Of a DNA stretch of 64,000 nucleotides, positions 35,708-48,722 are shown piece after piece. How positions within the stretch are numbered: position 1 is the stretch's first letter; each line of letters opens with the position of its first letter. The notes beneath the pieces are model-generated. The model did not search any database. It saw nothing but the letters and a program-made list of their open reading frames with translations, and had not been told where the DNA came from. The translations under genes and the position numbers were made by a program. The DNA is taken from assembly GCA_030998225.1 (NCBI GenBank), contig JAPYXD010000738.1, forward strand, positions 930,001-994,000. The letters are read 5' to 3'. This DNA is from Diplolepis rosae (taxonomy: Eukaryota > Arthropoda > Insecta > Hymenoptera > Diplolepididae).

Positions 35708-38700
35708 CATGTATCGACTAAAGCCGACAACAAGAACTACTTAAAAATTAATTAATAAAAATTCATTTGTCGGAAGAAAGTCAAAATGGATAAAAACTGA
35801 CTCGAAATTCGATGATTTTGAGTTCGACGGTAAATTCTCACCCAAAACAAGAAACTTGTGAGATTTTTAACATGCCCTACCAGAAAGTCAATAACAAGCG
35901 CTACGTAAAGAGAATTATATAATGAAAATTCATTTCTAGGAAGACAGTCAAAATGGGCAAAAACTGACCCTGAATTCGATGATTTTGAGTTAGACGGTAA
36001 ATTCTCACCCAAAACTAGGAACTTGTGACATTTTTCAAATGCCCCACCTGAAAGACGATAACAAGGGCTACTTAAAAAAAAACTATTAATAAAAATTCAT
36101 TTGACACAAGACAGCCAAAATGGGCAAAAACTGACCCTGAATTCGATGATTTTGAGTTAGACGGTAAATTCTCACCCAAAACTAGAAACTTGTAACATTT
36201 TTCACATGCCCCACCTGAAAGACGATAACAAGGGCTACTTAAAGAGAATTATATAGTGAAAATTCATTTGTCGGTAGACAGTCAAAATGGGCAAAAACTG
36301 ACCCTGAATTCGATAATTTTGAGTTAGACGGTAAATTCTCACCCAAAACAAGAAACTTGTGACATTTTTCACATGCCCTACCTGAAAGTCAATAACAAGG
36401 GCTACTTAAAGAGAATTATATAATGAAAATTCATTTGTCGGAAGACAGTCAAAATGGGCAAAAACTGACCCTGCATTCGATGATTTTGAGTTAGACGGTA
36501 AATTTTCACCCAAAACTAGGAACTTGTGACATTTTTCAAATGCCCCACCTGAAAGACAATAAGAAGGGCTACTCAAAAAAAATTATTTAATAAAAATTCA
36601 TTTGTCGGAAGAAAGTCAAAATGGGTTAAAACTGACCCGAAATTCGATGATTTTGAGTTAGACTCTAAAATCTCACCCAAAGATAGAAACTCGTGACATT
36701 TTTCACATGTACCGCCCTAAAGACGATAACAAGAGCTACTTGAAAAAAAACTATTTAATAAAAATTCATTTGACGCAAGACAGTCAAAATGGGCAAAAAC
36801 TGACCAGAAACTCGATGATTTTGAGATAGACGGTAAACTCTCACCCACGACTAGAAACTTGTGACATTTTTCACATACCCCACCTGAAAGACGAAAACAA
36901 GAGCTACTTAAAAAAAACTACCTGATAAAAATCCATGTGTCGGAAGACCGTCAAAATGGGTAAAAACTGATACGAAATTCGATGATTTTGAGTTAGATGG
37001 TAAACTCTCACCCAAAAATAGAAACTTGTGACATTTTTCACATGTACTGCCCTAAAGGCGATAACAAGAGTTACTTATAAAGAATTATTTAATGAAAATT
37101 CATTTGTCGGAGGACAGTCAAAATGGGAATAAACTGACCCGGAATTCGATGATTTTGAGTTAGACTGTAAATTCTCACCGAAAACTAGAAATTTGTGACA
37201 TTTTTTACATGTACTGCCCTAATGGCGATAACAAGAGCTACTTAAAAAGAATTATTTAATAAAAATTCATTCGTCGGAAGAATGACAAAATGGGAAAAAA
37301 GTGACCCGGAATTCGATGATTTTGAGTTAGACGGTAAATTCTCACCCAAAACTAGAAACTTGTGACATTTTTCAAATGCCCCACCTGAAAGAATAAAACA
37401 AGAGCTACTTAAAAAAAACTATTAATAAAAATTCATTTGTCGGAAGAATGTCAAAATGGGAAAAAACTGACCCGGAATTCGATGATTTTGAGTTAGACTG
37501 TAAACTCTCACCCAAAACTAGAAACTTGTGACATTTTTCACATGCCCTACCAGAAAGTCAATAACAAGCGCTACGTAAAGAGAATTATATAATGAAAATT
37601 CATTTGTAGGAAGACAGTCAAAATGGGCAAAAACTGACCCTGAATTCGATGATTTTGAGTTAGACGGTAAATTCTCACCCAAAACTAGGAACTTGTGACA
37701 TTTTTCAAATGCCCCACCTGAAAGACAATAAGAAGGGCTACTTAAAAAAAAACTATTTAATACAAATTCATTTGACACAAGACAGTCAAAATGGGCAAAA
37801 ACTGACCCTGAATTCGATGATTTTGAGTTAGACGCTAAAATCTCACCCAAAAATAGAAACTTGTGGCATTTTTCACATGCCCTACCTGAAAGACGATAAC
37901 ACGGGCTACTTAAAAAAAATTATTTAATAAAAATTCATTTGACACAAGACAGTCAAAATGGGCAAAAACTGACCCTGAATTCGATGATTTTGAGTTAGAC
38001 GGTAAATTCTCACCCAAAACTAGAAACTTGTGTAATTTTTCACATGCCCTACCTGTAAGTCGATAACACGGGGTACTTAAAAAGAATTATATAATGAAAA
38101 TTCATTTGTTGGAAGACAGTCAAAATGGTTAAAAACTGACCCGAAATTCGATGATTTTGAGTTAGACGGTAAATTCTCACCCAAAACTAGAAACTTGTGA
38201 CATTTTTCACATGCCCGAACTGAAAGACAATAAGAAGGGCTAGTTAAAAAAAATTATTTAATAAAAATTCATTTGTCGGAAGAAAGTCAAAATGGGTAAA
38301 AACTGACCCGAAATTCGATGATTTTCAGTTAGACGCTAAAATCTCACCCAAAAATAGAAAGTTGTGACATTTTTCACATGTACCGCCCTAAAGACGATAA
38401 CAAGATCTACTTCAAAGAAACTATTTAATAAAAATTCATTTGTCGGAAGAAAGTCAAAATGGATAAAATCTGACTCGAAATTCGATGATTTTGAGTTCGA
38501 CGCTAAAATCTTACCAAAAACTAGAAACTTGTGACATTTTTCACATGCCCCACCTGAAAGACGAAAACAAGAGCTACTTAAAAAAAACTACCTGATAAAA
38601 ATCCATGTCTCGGAAGACAGTGAAAATGGGTAAAAACTGACCCGAAATTCGATGATTTTCAGTTAGACTGTAAATTCTCACCCAGAACTAGAAACTTGTG

Positions 38701-40047
38701 GCATTTTTCACATGCCCTACCTGAAAGACGATAACACGGGCTACTTAAAAAAAATTATTTAATAAAAATTCATTTGTAGGAAGAAAGTCAAAATGGGTAA
38801 AAACTGACCCGAAATTCGATGATTTTGAGTTAGACTCTAAAATCTCACCCAAAGATAGAAACTCGTGACATTTTTCACATGTACCGCCCTAAAGACGATA
38901 ACAAGAGCTACTTAAAAAAAAACTATTTAATAAAAATTCATTTGACGCAAGACAGTCAAAATGGGCAAAAACTGACCAGAAACTCGATGATTTTGAGATA
39001 GACGGTAGACTCTCACCCACGACTAGAAACTTGTGACATTTTTCACATACCCCACCTGAAAGACGAAAACAAGAGCTACTTAAAAAAAACTATTTAATAA
39101 AAATTCATTTGACACAAGACAGTCAAAATGGGCAAAAACTGACCCTGAATTCGATGATTTTGAGTTAGACGGTAAATTCTCACCCAAAACTAGAAACTTG
39201 TAACATTTTTCACATGCCCCACCTGAAAGACGATAACAAGGGCTACTTAAAGAGAATTATATAGTGAAAATTCATTTGTCGGTAGACAGTCAAAATGGGC
39301 AAAAACTGACCCTGAATTCGATAATTTTGAGTTAGACGGTAAATTCTCACCCAAAACAAGAAACTTGTGACATTTTTCACATGCCCTACCTGAAAGTCAA
39401 TAACAAGGGCTACTTAAAGAGAATTATATAATGAAAATTCATTTGTCGGAAGACAGTCAAAATGGGCAAAAACTGACCCTGAATTCGATGATTTTGAGTT
39501 AGACGGTAAATTCTCACCCAAAACTAGGAACTTGTGACATTTTTCAAATGCCCCACCTGAAAGACAATAAGAAGGGCTACTTAAAAAAAATTATTTAATA
39601 AAAATTCATTTGTCGGAAGAAAGTCAAAATGGGTAAAAACTGACCCGAAATTCGATGATTTTGAGTTAGACTCTAAAATCTCACCCAAAGATAGAAACTC
39701 GTGACATTTTTCACATGTACCGCCCTAAAGACGATAACAAGAGCTACTTAAAAAAAACTATTTAATAAAAATTCATTTGACGCAAGACAGTCAAAATGGG
39801 CAAAAACTGACCAGAAACTCGATGATTTTGAGATAGACGGTAAACTCTCACCCACGACTAGAAACTTGTGACATTTTTCACATACCCCACCTGAAAGACG
39901 AAAACAAGAGCTACTTAAAAAAAACTACCTGATAAAAATCCATGTGTCGGAAGACCGTCAAAATGGGTAAAAACTGATACGAAATTCGATGATTTTGAGT
40001 TAGATGGTAAACTCTCACCCAGAACTAGAAACTTGTGGCATTTTTCA
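35708..40047 (+). repeat. 26-monomer HOR, copy 1 (4340 bp)
   Basis: Order V W (T/Q fusion) T R S Q D Y X P W S C Z A B P C Q D T R S Q D. The unit starts at a V landmark with the private form catgtatcgact. Copy 3 has the same order at an offset of about 8675 bp, confirmed by W (37541 and 46219), tacaaattc (37761 and 46438) and B (38336 and 47013). Confidence 0.85.
37541..38720 (+). repeat. W-S-C-Z-A-B-P cassette (copy 1 of the HOR)
   Basis: Heads W 37541, S/Q fusion 37710 (with the private tacaaattc), C 37878, Z 38046, A 38212, B 38380 and P 38545. In B, attcaataa has become atttaataa and taaaaactg has become taaaatctg, so its private variants have begun to decay compared with the cassettes at 10.6 and 29.7 kb. 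Confidence 0.75.
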
Positions 40048-43000
40048 CATGTATCGACTAAAGCCGACAACAAGAACTACTTAAAAATTAATTAATAAAA
40101 ATTCATTTGTCGGAAGAAAGTCAAAATGGATAAAAACTGACCCGGTATTCGATGATTTTGAGTTAGACGGTAAATTCTCACCCAAAACAAGAAACTTGTG
40201 AAATTTTTCACATGCCCTACCAGAAAGTCAATAACAAGCGCTACGTAAAGAGAATTATATAATGAAAATTCATTTGTAGGAAGACAGTCAAAATGGGAAA
40301 AACTGACCCTGAATTCGATGATTTTGAGTTAGACGGTAAATTCTCACCCAAAACTAGGAACTTGTGACATTTTTCAAATTCCCCACCTGAAAGACAATAA
40401 GAAGGGCTACTTAAAAAAAATTATTTAATAAAAATTCATTTGTCGGAAGAAAGTCAAAATGGGTAAAAACTGACCCGGATTTCGATGATTTTGAGTTAGA
40501 CGCTAAAATCTCACCCAAAAATAGAAGCTTGTGACATTTTTCACATGTACCGCCCTAAAGACGATAACAAGAGCTACTTAAAAAAAACTATTTAATAAAA
40601 ATTAATTTGACGCAAGACAGTCAAAATGGGCAAAAACTGACCCGAAACTCGATGATTTTGAGTTAGACTGTAAATTCTCACCCAAAACTAGAAACTTGTA
40701 ACATTTTTCACATGCCCCACCTGAAAGACGATAACAAGGGCTACTTAAAGAGAATTATATAGTGAAAATTCATTTGTCGGTAGACAGTCAAAATGGGCAA
40801 AAACTGACCCTGAATTCGATAATTTTGAGTTAGACGGTAAATTCTCACCCAAAACAAGAAACTTGTGACATTTTTCACATGCCCTACCAGAAAGTCAATA
40901 ACAAGGGCTACTTAAAGAGAATTATATAATGAAAATTCATTTGTCGGAAGAAAGTCAAAATGGGAAAAAACTGACCCGGTATTCGATGATTTTGAGTTAG
41001 ACGGTAAATTCTCACCCAAAACTAGGAACTTGTGACATTTTTCAAATGCCCCACCTGAAAGACAATAAGAAGGGCTACTTAAAAAAAATTATTTAATAAA
41101 AATTCATTTGTCGGAAGAAAGTCAAAATGGGTAAAAACTGACCCGGTATTCGATGATTTTGAGTTAGACGCTAAAATCTCACCCAAAGATAGAAATCTGG
41201 TGACATTTTTCACATGTACCGCCCTAAAGACGATAACAAGAGCTACTTAAAAAAAACTATTTAATAAAAATTAATTAGAAGCAAGACAGTAAAAATGGGC
41301 AAAAACTGACCAGAAACTCGATGATATTGAGATAGACGGTAAACTCTCACCCACGACTAGAAACTTGTGACACTTTTCACATACCCCACCTGAAAGACGA
41401 AAACAAGAGCTACTTAAAAAAACTACCTGATAAAAATCCATGTGTCGGAAGACCGTCAAAATGGGTAAAAACTGATACGAAATTCGATGATTTTGAGTTA
41501 GATGGTAAACTCTCACCCAAAAACTAGAAACTTGTGGCATTTTTCACATGTATCGCCCTAAAGCCGACAACAAGAGCTACTTAAAAATTAATTAATAAAA
41601 ATTCATTTGTCGGAAGAAAGTCAAAATGGGAAAAAACTGACCCGGTATTCGATGATTTTGAGTTAGACGGTAAATTCTCACCCAAAACTAGGAACTTGTG
41701 ACATTTTTCACATGCCCTACCAGAAAGTCAATAACAAGCGCTACGTAAAGAGAATTATATAATGAAAATTCATTTGTAGGAAGACAGTCAAAATGGGCAA
41801 AAACTGACCCTGAATTCGATGATTTTGAGTTAGACGGTAAATTCTCACCCAAAAACTGGGAACTTGTGACATTTTTCAAATGCCCCACCTGAAAGCCAAT
41901 AAGAAGGGCTACTTAAAAAAAACTATTAATAAAAATTCATTTGACACAAGACAGTCAAAATGGGCAAAAACTGACCCTGAATTCGATGATTTTGAGTTAG
42001 ACGGTAAATTCTCACCCAAAACTAGAAACTTGTAACATTTTTCACATGCCCCACCTGAAAGACGATAACAAGGGCTACTTAAAGAGAATTATATAGTGAA
42101 AATTCATTTGTCGGAAGACAGTCAAAATGGGCAAAAACTGACCCTGAATTCGATAATTTTGAGTTAGACGGTAAATTCTCACCCAAAACAAGAAACTTGT
42201 GACATTTTGCACATGCCCTACCTGAAAGTCAATAACAAGGGCTACTTAAAGAGAATTATATAATGAAAATTCATTTGTCGGAAGACAGTCAAAATGGGCA
42301 AAAACTGACCCTGAATTCGATGATTTTGAGTTAGACGGTAAATTTTCACCCAAAAACTAGAAACTTGTGACATTCTTCACATGCCCCACCTGAAAGACAA
42401 TAAGAAGGGCTACTTAAAAAAAATTATTTAATAAAAATTCATTTGTCGGAAGAAAGTCAAAATGGGTAAAAACTGACCCGAAATTCGATGATTTTGAGTT
42501 AGACTCTAAAATCTCACCCAAAGATAGAAACTCGTGACATTTTTCACATGTACCGCCCTAAAGACGATAACAAGAGCTACTTGAAAAAAAACTATTTAAT
42601 AAAAATTCATTTGACGCAAGACAGTCAAAATGGGCAAAAACTGACCAGAAACTCGATGATTTTGAGATAGACGGTAAACTCTCACCCACGACTAGAAACT
42701 TGTGACATTTTTCACATACCCCACCTGAAAGACGAAAACAAGAGCTACTTAAAAAAAACTACCTGATAAAAATCCATGTGTCGGAAGACCGTCAAAATGG
42801 GTAAAAACTGATACGAAATTCGATGATTTTGAGTTAGATGGTAAACTCTCACCCAAAACTAGAAACTTGTGGCATTTTTTCACATGTATCGCCTAAAGCC
42901 GACAACAAGAACTACTTAAAAATTATTTAATAAAAATTCATTTGTCGGAAGAAAGTCAAAAGGGGTAAAAACTGACCCGGTATTCGATGATTTTGAGTTA

Positions 43001-44382
43001 GACGGTAAATTCTCACCCAAAACAAGAAACTTGTGACATTTTTTACATGTACTGCCCTAGTGGCGATAACAGGAGCTACTTAAAAAGAATTATTTAATAA
43101 AAATTCATTCGTCGGAAGAATGACAAAATGGGAAAAAACTGACCCGGAATTCGATGATTTTGAGTTAGACGGTAAACTCTCACCCAAAACTAGAAACTTG
43201 TGATATTTTTCACATGCCCCACCTGAAAGACGAAAACAAGAGCTACTTAAAAAAAACTATTTAATAAAAATTCATTTGTCGGAAGAAAGTCAAAATGGGA
43301 ATAAACTGACCCGGTATTCGATGATTTTGAGTTAGACGGTAAATTCTCACCCAAAACAAGAAACTTGTGACATTTTTCACATGCCCTACCAGAAAGTCAA
43401 TAACAAGCGCTACGTAAAGAGAATTATATAATGAAAATTCATTTGTAGGAAGACAGTCAAAATGGGCAAAAACTGACCCTGAATTCGATGATTTTGAGTT
43501 AGACGGTAAATTCTCACCCAAAACTAGGAACTTGTGACATTTTTCAAATGCCCCACCTGAAAGACAATAAGAAGGGCTACTTAAAAAAAACTATTTAATA
43601 CAAATTCATTTGACACAAGACAGTCAAAATGGGCAAAAACTGACCCTGAATTCGATGATTTTGAGTTAGACGCTAAAATCTCACCCAAAAAATAGAAACT
43701 TGTGGCATTTTTCACATGCCCTACCTGAAAGACGATAACACGGGCTACTTAAAAAAATTATTTAATAAAAATTCATTTGACACAAGACAGTCAAAATGGG
43801 CAAAAACTGACCCTGAATTCGATGATTTTGAGTTAGACGGTAAATTCTCACCCAAAACTAGAAACTTGTGTAATTTTTCACATGCCCTACCTGTAAGTCG
43901 ATAACAAGGGATACTTAAAGAGAATTATATAATGAAAATTCATTTGTCGGAAGACAGTCAAAATGGGCAAAAACTGACCCGGTATTTGATGATTTTGAGT
44001 TAGACGGTAAATTCTCACCCAAAAATAGAAACTTGTGACATTTTTCACATGTACCGCCCTAAAGACGATAACAAGAGCTACTTGAAAAAAAACTATTTAA
44101 TAAAAATTCATTTGGCGCAAGACAGTCAAAATGGGCAAAAACTGACCAGAAACTCGATGATTTTGATATAGACGGTAAACTCTCTCCCAAAACTAGGAAC
44201 TTGTGACACTTTTCACATGCCCCACCTGAAAGACGAAAACAAGAGCTACTTAAAAAAAACTACCTGATAAAAATCCATGTGTCGGAAGACAGTCAAAATG
44301 GGTAAAAACTGATACGAAATTCGATGATTTTGAGTTAGACGGTAAACTCTCACCCAAAACTAGAAACTTGTGGCATTTTTCA
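40048..44382 (+). repeat. 26-monomer HOR, copy 2, internally rearranged (4335 bp)
   Basis: Order V W S Q T R S Q D, then V W (S/Q fusion) T R S Q D, then V X P W S C Z Q P. Inner V landmarks at 41548 and 42883 split the unit into 9, 8 and 9 monomers. The A and B monomers expected near 42.5 kb are missing, and the W-S-C-Z stretch sits one 9-mer (about 1500 bp) further right than in copies 1 and 3. Despite this the total is still 26 monomers. Confidence 0.82.
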
Positions 44383-47300
44383 CATGTATCGACTAAAGCC
44401 GACAACAAGAACTACTTAAAAATTAATTAATAAAAATTCATTTGTCGGAAGAAAGTCAAAATGGGAAAAAACTGACCCGGTATTCGATGATTTTGAGTTA
44501 GACGGTAAATTCTCACCCAAAACAAGAAACTTGTGACATTTTTCACATGCCCTACCAGAAAGTCAATAACAAGCGCTACGTAAAGAGAATTATATAATGA
44601 AAATTCATTTGTAGGAAGACAGTCAAAATGGGCAAAAACTGACCCTGAATTCGATGATTTTGAGTTAGACGGTAAATTCTCACCCAAAAACTGGGAACTT
44701 GTGACATTTTTCAAATGCCCCACCTGAAAGCCAATAAGAAGGGCTACTTAAAAAAAACTATTAATAAAAATTCATTTGACACAAGACAGTCAAAATGGGC
44801 AAAAACTGACCCGGTATTCGATGATTTTGAGTTAGACGGTAAATTCTCACCCAAAACTAGAAACTTGTAACATTTTTCACATGCCCCACCTGAAAGACGA
44901 TAACAAGGGCTACTTAAAGAGAATTATATAGTGAAAATTCATTTGTCGCTAGACAGTCAAAATGGGCAAAAACTGACCCTGAATTCGATAATTTTGAGTT
45001 AGACGGTAAATTCTCACCCAAAACAAGAAACTTGTGACATTTTGCACATGCCCTACCTGAAAGTCAATAACAAGGGCTACTTAAAGAGAATTATATAATG
45101 AAAATTCATTTGTCGGAAGACAGTCAAAATGGGCAAAAACTGACCCTGAATTCGATGATTTTGAGATAGACGGTAAATTTTCACCCAAAACTAGGAACTT
45201 GTGACATTTTTCAAATGCCCCACCTGAAAGACAATAAGAAGGGCTACTCAAAAAAAATTATTTAATAAAAATTCATTTGTCGGAAGAAAGTCAAAATGGG
45301 TAAAAACTGACCCGAAATTCGATGATTTTGAGTTAGACTCTAAAATCTCACCCAAAGATAGAAACTCGTGACATTTTTCACATGTACCGCCCTAAAGACG
45401 ATAACAAGAGCATCTTAAAAAAAACTATTTAATAAAAATTCATTTGACGCAAGACAGTCAAAATGGGCAAAAACTGACCAGAAACTCGATGATTTTGAGA
45501 TAGACGGTAAACTCTCACCCACGACTAGAAACGTGTGACATTTTTCACATACCCCACCTGAAAGACGAAAACAAGAGCTACTTAGAAAAAAACTACCTGA
45601 TAAAAATCCATGTGTCGGAAGACCGTCAAAATGGGTAAAAACTGATACGAAATTCGATGATTTTGAAAATAGACGGTAAACTCTCACCCAAAAATAGAAA
45701 CTTGTGACATTTTTCACATGTACTGCCCTAAAGGCGATAACAAGAGTTACTTATAAAGAATTATTTAATGAAAATTCATTTGTCGGAGGAAAGTCAAAAC
45801 GGGAATAAACTGACCCGGAATTCGATGATTTTGAGTTAGACGGTAAATTCTCACCGAAAACTAGAAATTTGTGACATTTTTTACATGTACTGCCCTAACG
45901 GCGATAACAAGAGCTACTTAAAAAGAATTATTTAATAAAAAATTCATTCGTCGGAAGAATGACAAAATGGGTAAAAACTGACCCGAAATTCGATTATTGT
46001 GAGTTAGACGGTAAATTCTCACCCAAAACTAGAAACTTGTGACATTTTTCAAATGCCCCACCTGAAAGAATAAAACAAGAGCTACTTAAAAAAAACTATT
46101 AATAAAAATTCATTTGTCGGAAGAATGTCAAAATGGGAAAAAACTGACCCGGAATTCGATGATTTTGAGTTAGACTGTAAACTCTCACCCAAAACAAGAA
46201 ACTTGTGACATTTTTCACATGCCCTACCAGAAAGTCAATAACAAGCGCTACGTAAAGAGAATTATATAATGAAAATTCATTTGTAGGAAGACAGTCAAAA
46301 TGGGCAAAAACTGACCCTGAATTCGATGATTTTGAGTGAGACGGTAAATTCTCACCCAAAACTAGGAACTTGTGACATTTTTCAAATGCCCCACCTGAAA
46401 GACAATAAGAAGGGCTACTTAAAAAAAAACTATTTAATACAAATTCATTTGACACAAGACAGTCAAAATGGGCAAAAACTGACCCTGAATTCGATGATTT
46501 TGAGTTAGACGCTAAAATCTCACCCAAAAATAGAAACTTGTGGCATTTTTCACATGCCCTACCTGAAAGACGATAACACGGGCTACTTAAAAAAAATTAT
46601 TTAATAAAAATTCATTTGTCGGAAGACAGTCAAAATGGGCAAAAACTGACCCTGAATTCGATGATTTTGAGTTAGACGGTAAATTCTCACCCAAAACTAG
46701 AAACTTGTAACATTTTTCACATGCCCTACCTGTAAGTCGATAACAAGGGGTACTTAAAGAGAATTATATAATGAAAATTCATTTGTTGGAAGACAGTCAA
46801 AATGGGTAAAAACTGACCCGAAATTCGATGATTTTGAGTTAGACGGTAAATTCTCACCCAAAACTAGAAACTTGTGACATTTTTCACATGCCCGAACTGA
46901 AAGACAATAAGAAGGGCTAGTTAAAAAAAATTATTTAATAAAAATTCATTTGTCGGAAGAAAGTCAAAATGGGTAAAAACTGACCCGAAATTCGATGATT
47001 TTCAGTTAGACGCTAAAATCTCACCCAAAAATAGAAAGTTGTGACATTTTTCACATGTACCGCCCTAAAGACGATAACAAGATCTACTTCAAAGAAACTA
47101 TTCAATAAAAATTCATTTGTCGGAAGAAAGTCAAAATGGATAAAAACTGACTCGAAATTCGATGATTTTGAGTTCGACGCTAAAATCTTACCCAAAACTA
47201 GAAACTTGTGACATTTTTCACATGCCCCACCTGAAAGACGAAAACAAGAGCTACTTAAAAAAAACTACCTGATAAAAATCCATGTCTCGGAAGACAGTGA

Positions 47301-48722
47301 AAATGGGTAAAAACTGACCCGAAATTCGATGATTTTCAGTTAGACTGTAAATTCTCACCCAGAACTAGAAACTTGTGGAATTTTTCACATGCCCTACCTG
47401 AAAGACGATAACACGGGCTACTTAAAAAAAATTATTTAATAAAAATTCATTTGTAGGAAGAAAGTCAAAATGGGTAAAAACTGACCCGAAATTCGATGAT
47501 TTTGAGTTAGACTCTAAAATCTCACCCAAAGATAGAAACTCGTGACATTTTTCACATGTACCGCCCTAAAGACGATAACAAGAGCTACTTAAAAAAAACT
47601 ATTTAATAAAAATTCATTTGACGCAAGACAGTCAAAATGGGCAAAAACTGACCAGAAACTCGATGATTTTGAGATAGACGGTAGACTCTCACCCACGACT
47701 AGAAACTTGTGACATTTTTCACATACCCCACCTGAAAGACGAGAACAAGAGCTACTTAAAAAAAACTATTAATAAAAATTCATTTGACACAAGACAGCCA
47801 AAATGGGCAAAAACTGACCCTGAATTCGATGATTTTGAGTTAGACGGTAAATTCTCACCCAAAACTAGAAACTTGTAACATTTTTCACATGCCCCACCTG
47901 AAAGACGATAACAAGGGCTACTTAAAGAGAATTATATAGTGAAAATTCATTTGTCGGTAGACAGTCAAAATGGGCAAAAACTGACCCTGAATTCGATAAT
48001 TTTGAGTTAGACGGTAAATTCTCACCCAAAACAAGAAACTTGTGACATTTTTCACATGCCCTACCTGAAAGTCAATAACAAGGGCTACTTAAAGAGAATT
48101 ATATAATGAAAATTCATTTGTCGGAAGACAGTCAAAATGGGCAAAAACTGACCCTGAATTCGATGATTTTGAGTTAGACGGTAAATTCTCACCCAAAACT
48201 AGGAACTTGTGACATTTTTCAAATGCCCCACCTGAAAGACAATAAGAAGGGCTACTTAAAAAAAATTATTTAATAAAAATTCATTTGTCGGAAGAAAGTC
48301 AAAATGGGTAAAAACTGACCCGAAATTCGATGATTTTGAGTTAGACTCTAAAATCTCACCCAAAGATAGAAACTCGTGACATTTTTCACATGTACCGCCC
48401 TAAAGACGATAACAAGAGCTACTTAAAAAAAACTATTTAATAAAAATTCATTTGACGCAAGACAGTCAAAATGGGCAAAAACTGACCAGAAACTCGATGA
48501 TTTTGAGATAGACGGTAAACTCTCACCCACGACTAGAAACTTGTGACATTTTTCACATACCCCACCTGAAAGACGAAAACAAGAGCTACTTAAAAAAAAC
48601 TACCTGATAAAAATCCATGTGTCGGAAGACCGTCAAAATGGGTAAAAACTGATACGAAATTCGATGATTTTGAGTTAGATGGTAAACTCTCACCCAGAAC
48701 TAGAAACTTGTGGCATTTTTCA
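44383..48722 (+). repeat. 26-monomer HOR, copy 3 (4340 bp)
   Basis: Same order as copy 1, including a fused third monomer. Its first four or five monomers share private variants (ctgggaacttg, gaaagccaataag, ttttgcacatg, aaattttcaccc) with the 41.5-42.4 kb part of copy 2 at an exact 2835-bp offset. The 5' part is therefore closest to copy 2 and the 3' part to copy 1. Confidence 0.85.
46219..47390 (+). repeat. W-S-C-Z-A-B-P cassette (copy 3 of the HOR)
   Basis: Same head order as at 37.5 kb. A head gains an overlapping 142-codon reading frame on the - strand (46099-46527) only because monomer length changes happen to keep stops out of frame. A single change, gagtgagacgg near 46335, is private to this copy. 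Confidence 0.75.

Noticed and set aside
46099..46527. 142-codon open frame on the - strand, the longest in the window
   Set aside because: It runs across three satellite monomers. The same short peptides recur in every related monomer, in frames that shift because 167 is not a multiple of three. There is no domain and no coding signal, and length depends on chance indels.
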